DNA of 64,000 nucleotides from Formicarius rufipectus. Taxonomy: Eukaryota > Chordata > Aves > Passeriformes > Formicariidae. The stretch spans positions 1,948,009 to 2,012,008 of the forward strand of contig VXAU01001100.1 in NCBI GenBank assembly GCA_013399695.1, in the 5' to 3' direction. Of this stretch, positions 61,601 through 64,000 are shown one piece after another. A model generated the notes under the pieces. The model made no database searches. It had not been told where the DNA came from and saw only the letters and a program-made list of their open reading frames with translations. Every line of letters starts with the position of its first letter. The stretch's first letter is position 1. Position numbers and translations under genes: made by a program.

Positions 61601-63733
61601 GGGAAGGAATGCTTTGGGCTCTACATGTAATTTTAAGAAGAAAGAGAGTATAGAAAACTGCTAAAACTGTTGTTGTTATGCAATGCACTTATTCTGTGTG
61701 CTCCACTGGAAAGCAGAATTAACACTGGATAGCTGGAATCCAGCTGGGAGCAAATAGCTATTTCTTCATAAGAATGTAAATGGGAAACAACATGGTGACT
61801 GATGTCAATGTCTGTGAAAGTTAGCACCTTTTGAGTCCAGTCATTGTGGTTCTAGTTCAGCCTCAGCTTTGTTCAGGAGCTGATCCTAGACTTAGGTACT
61901 TAATTTAGGGTGTATGGAAAGATTATGGGTTGAAACCTGGTAGGTGGCTTTTCTTTCTGTAGTGAGGCAGCAAATAGTGCCTGTGTACATCTGATTTGGT
62001 CTAGACTCCAGAAATGAAGTAATGTTTCAAGGTCTTTTATATATTATTAGTTTGTAATAATTTTTCTGAAGGCTGTCTATAATAAAAAGGACACCAAAAA
62101 TGTCCTACAAATACAGGCTAAGAAGAATACTTTTAAAATTCTTTGTTCATTTGGAGATAAACTTATTTAGGACAAGTTTTTCAGGGAGGTAGCTTTTTTG
62201 GAGTTTGTTTCTTTCGTTTTTCCCTTTGGGATTCATTATGTCACTGCTGCTCAGTGTATCTTCCTCATAACTGGATTCCTGGGTAATATGTCCAAGAAAG
62301 ACAAATAAACAATCACTGTCACTTCTCTTTTGAAGAACAAGTCGTATTTTTAACATTTCTTTCCAGCTTTATTCCCTGAGAGAGCTGTCAGGTAGATTTC
62401 ATGTTCTATTATGCCTATTACTTTCTTTCCTAGGAATCTGACATCCCTTAGCCTTAGAAAAATCACAGCTTTTGCTCTTAAAAGGTTACTGGGGAGAGAT
62501 TGTTATGCTGAGGATTGCATTAGATTTAAAACTAGTAAAAAATGAAAGACTAAATTTCATGGGTTAGTTCAGTGTAGTTAAGATTGATTCATTTGCTTTT
62601 CAGAATAAATGTAATTGCATTTTTATATTACCTCAAGATTAAATCAAATGCAGAATCTTTTTAAGGTGAAGCAAACCTAAGTGACTACAGGTTCTAATAT
62701 TTTAACCTTCTATGTTTGTACACACATCTGTCAGATGACTTTCTTGTTACAAACTTTAGGGAAGTATTTGCTTTGGAAAGGAAAGACAAATTCAGCCACT
62801 GGCTGGAAACAAGTTGTGAGGAAGAACCTTGTCCATAAAAAAACAGTATTTAGGAAGCAGGAGGTCAATCGATCCCAGAAAACACATCAAGAACTCTCAC
62901 TTCAATAAAACAAAAAGACAAGTGAAAACTGTGTATGAGAGAGGACTGCAGAATGAGATGTAGGGAAGTTTGTTGAGCATAATGGGTTTTAACCCATGAT
63001 AGCCAGACTTCTGGTCTAAATTAAGCCTTCATTATTTCTTTCTAAACAATAAAAAACCCAAGGTAATTAAGAAATTCAGGATGATTATTTCTCAGTGAGA
63101 TTAATTTATTCTATACAGCACTGAAAAATGACTAAGCTTCCAAAAGTATAAAAGGTTCAAAATAACATGTCTAGTACATTAACTTACTATTGTGGGAATA
63201 TTTGAACTTATCCTGTCTTTGGTGTAGCTGTGTTCAGTTACAAGGTCATCCTTTGACTGTGATGCACTTTTATGAACTAGAAAGCTCTCTGAGTTTGTTC
63301 CATGTAGGACTGCTGGTGTTAACACAAAATTTTTTTAAAAAAGAAGATTATAGTAAAATGTTAGATGTTTCTAACATTAACTCGTAACCAAATATTTTTG
63401 AAGCCTTTATAAGACTTTGAAAACTTTGAGAAAATGTAAACACTAACTTATCTGTGCTCTTGGGCATCTGTGGTGAAATAAAATAGGGCCAAAAAGTGAC
63501 CTTAAGCATGGTATTTAAATGTTAGCTCAGTTGCTGTCTCTGACAAATCTGTTTGTCAAGGAGCCAGCACTAAGCAGTGTAGATTTGAGGTAGTTAGTGC
63601 CATTTGCCCTTTGCTTCCTGTCCCTTTATGTAAGTTCAAAGTATGGGCCAAGTTATTGTTTAAATACAGTTACTCAAGTGCTGTTAACAGCAGTGTTAAA
63701 TGTTCTTCTGTTAGTTACTGGGCCAAATGCATC

Positions 63734-63754
63734 ATATATATATATATATATATA
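63734..63754. repeat. (AT)n microsatellite
   Basis: About ten AT dinucleotides. The Tyr-Ile runs in nearby open frames come from this repeat. Confidence 0.93.
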
Positions 63755-64000
63755 GTGTCTTCCTTAGTTTCTATTATCTTATCCACTTGCAGCAAAATGT
63801 ATTTAGCAGACTGAAATCTTACAGAGCAGCACAGAGTTCCCGAGAAGGTGCTTACTTTCAAGTGAAACCTAACAGTGTCTTCCTTAGAGAACTCTGCTGG
63901 GCTCATGCTTTGCTTTCATAGAATAACCTAATGGTTAGTACAGTTGCCAAAGAAATGAGAGACATATCTCCTGTTACTTCCACTAGCTGAAAGAACTGTA

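Larger units (their letters stand above)
57268..64000. other. Distal upstream flank, no gene recognised
   Basis: About 6.7 kb. The named parts are a T-rich/G-rich tract at about 58481-58637, an (AAAT)n stretch near 59600-59617 and an (AT)n run at 63734-63754. Between about 59900 and 61900 the sequence is less AT-rich and has longer broken frames on both strands; this may be an old repeat or unannotated transcribed sequence. I looked for sciellin (SCEL, the next gene in human) exons and recognised none. Confidence 0.55.

Noticed and set aside
61480..61640. Possible gag-like zinc-knuckle remnant
   Set aside because: A few residues look suggestive in one frame, but cysteine/histidine spacing does not fit a knuckle and neighbouring sequence gives no retroviral support.
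57268..64000. First exons of SCEL
   Set aside because: Expected by synteny on this side of MYCBP2, but no sequence matching the sciellin N-terminus was recognised in any + frame; probably beyond the window.
1..64000. CRISPR array, operon or other prokaryotic system
   Set aside because: No spaced direct repeats of CRISPR type and no dense coding; splice sites, CR1s and LTRs show this is vertebrate nuclear DNA.

Overview
This is a bird nuclear genome window. The evidence is abundant CR1 LINE fragments in both orientations, many ending in the avian ATTCTRTG-type 3' repeat, together with avian-style solo LTRs, compact introns and a GC-rich CpG-island promoter. I cannot name the species.

The one gene I recognise is the 5' part of MYCBP2 (PAM/PHR1, orthologue of Highwire/RPM-1), on the minus strand. 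Eight consecutive coding exons can be read from 45,897 down to 998. Reading frames and splice phases agree at all seven junctions. The joined product is the N-terminal ~480 residues of this very large neuronal RING-type E3 ubiquitin ligase; the RCC1-like, PHR, FBXO45-binding and RING-Cys-relay regions lie beyond the left edge. Exon 1 sits in a CpG island (about 44.5-46.45 kb). A run of Ns 14 bases upstream of the first visible ATG probably hides the true start. Intron 3 uses a GC-AG splice pair.

Layout, left to right: 1-11.2 kb holds exons 8 to 3, with one CR1 in intron 4. 11.2-19.6 kb is intron 2, with a microsatellite and one CR1. 19.6-45.7 kb is the 26-kb intron 1. Its middle part (24-39 kb) is a repeat trap holding several CR1s, a ~1.9-kb CR1 interrupted by a 220-bp tRNA-derived SINE with an 8-bp target-site duplication, a fossil endogenous retrovirus with integrase remnant and 3' LTR, and a degraded solo LTR. 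44.5-46.45 kb is the CpG island with a 72-bp minisatellite at its distal edge and a CR1 directly beyond. 46.8-64 kb is upstream flank (in human the next gene this way is SCEL). I find no recognisable exon there, but it holds three solo LTRs with clean 5-bp target-site duplications, two of them the same family in opposite orientations about 475 bp apart.

No bacterial-type system, CRISPR array or operon is present. The most unusual items are the SINE, the GC-AG intron, the opposed LTR pair, the gap-hidden start codon, and recurrent strand-asymmetric A/C-only (or G/T-only) tracts.
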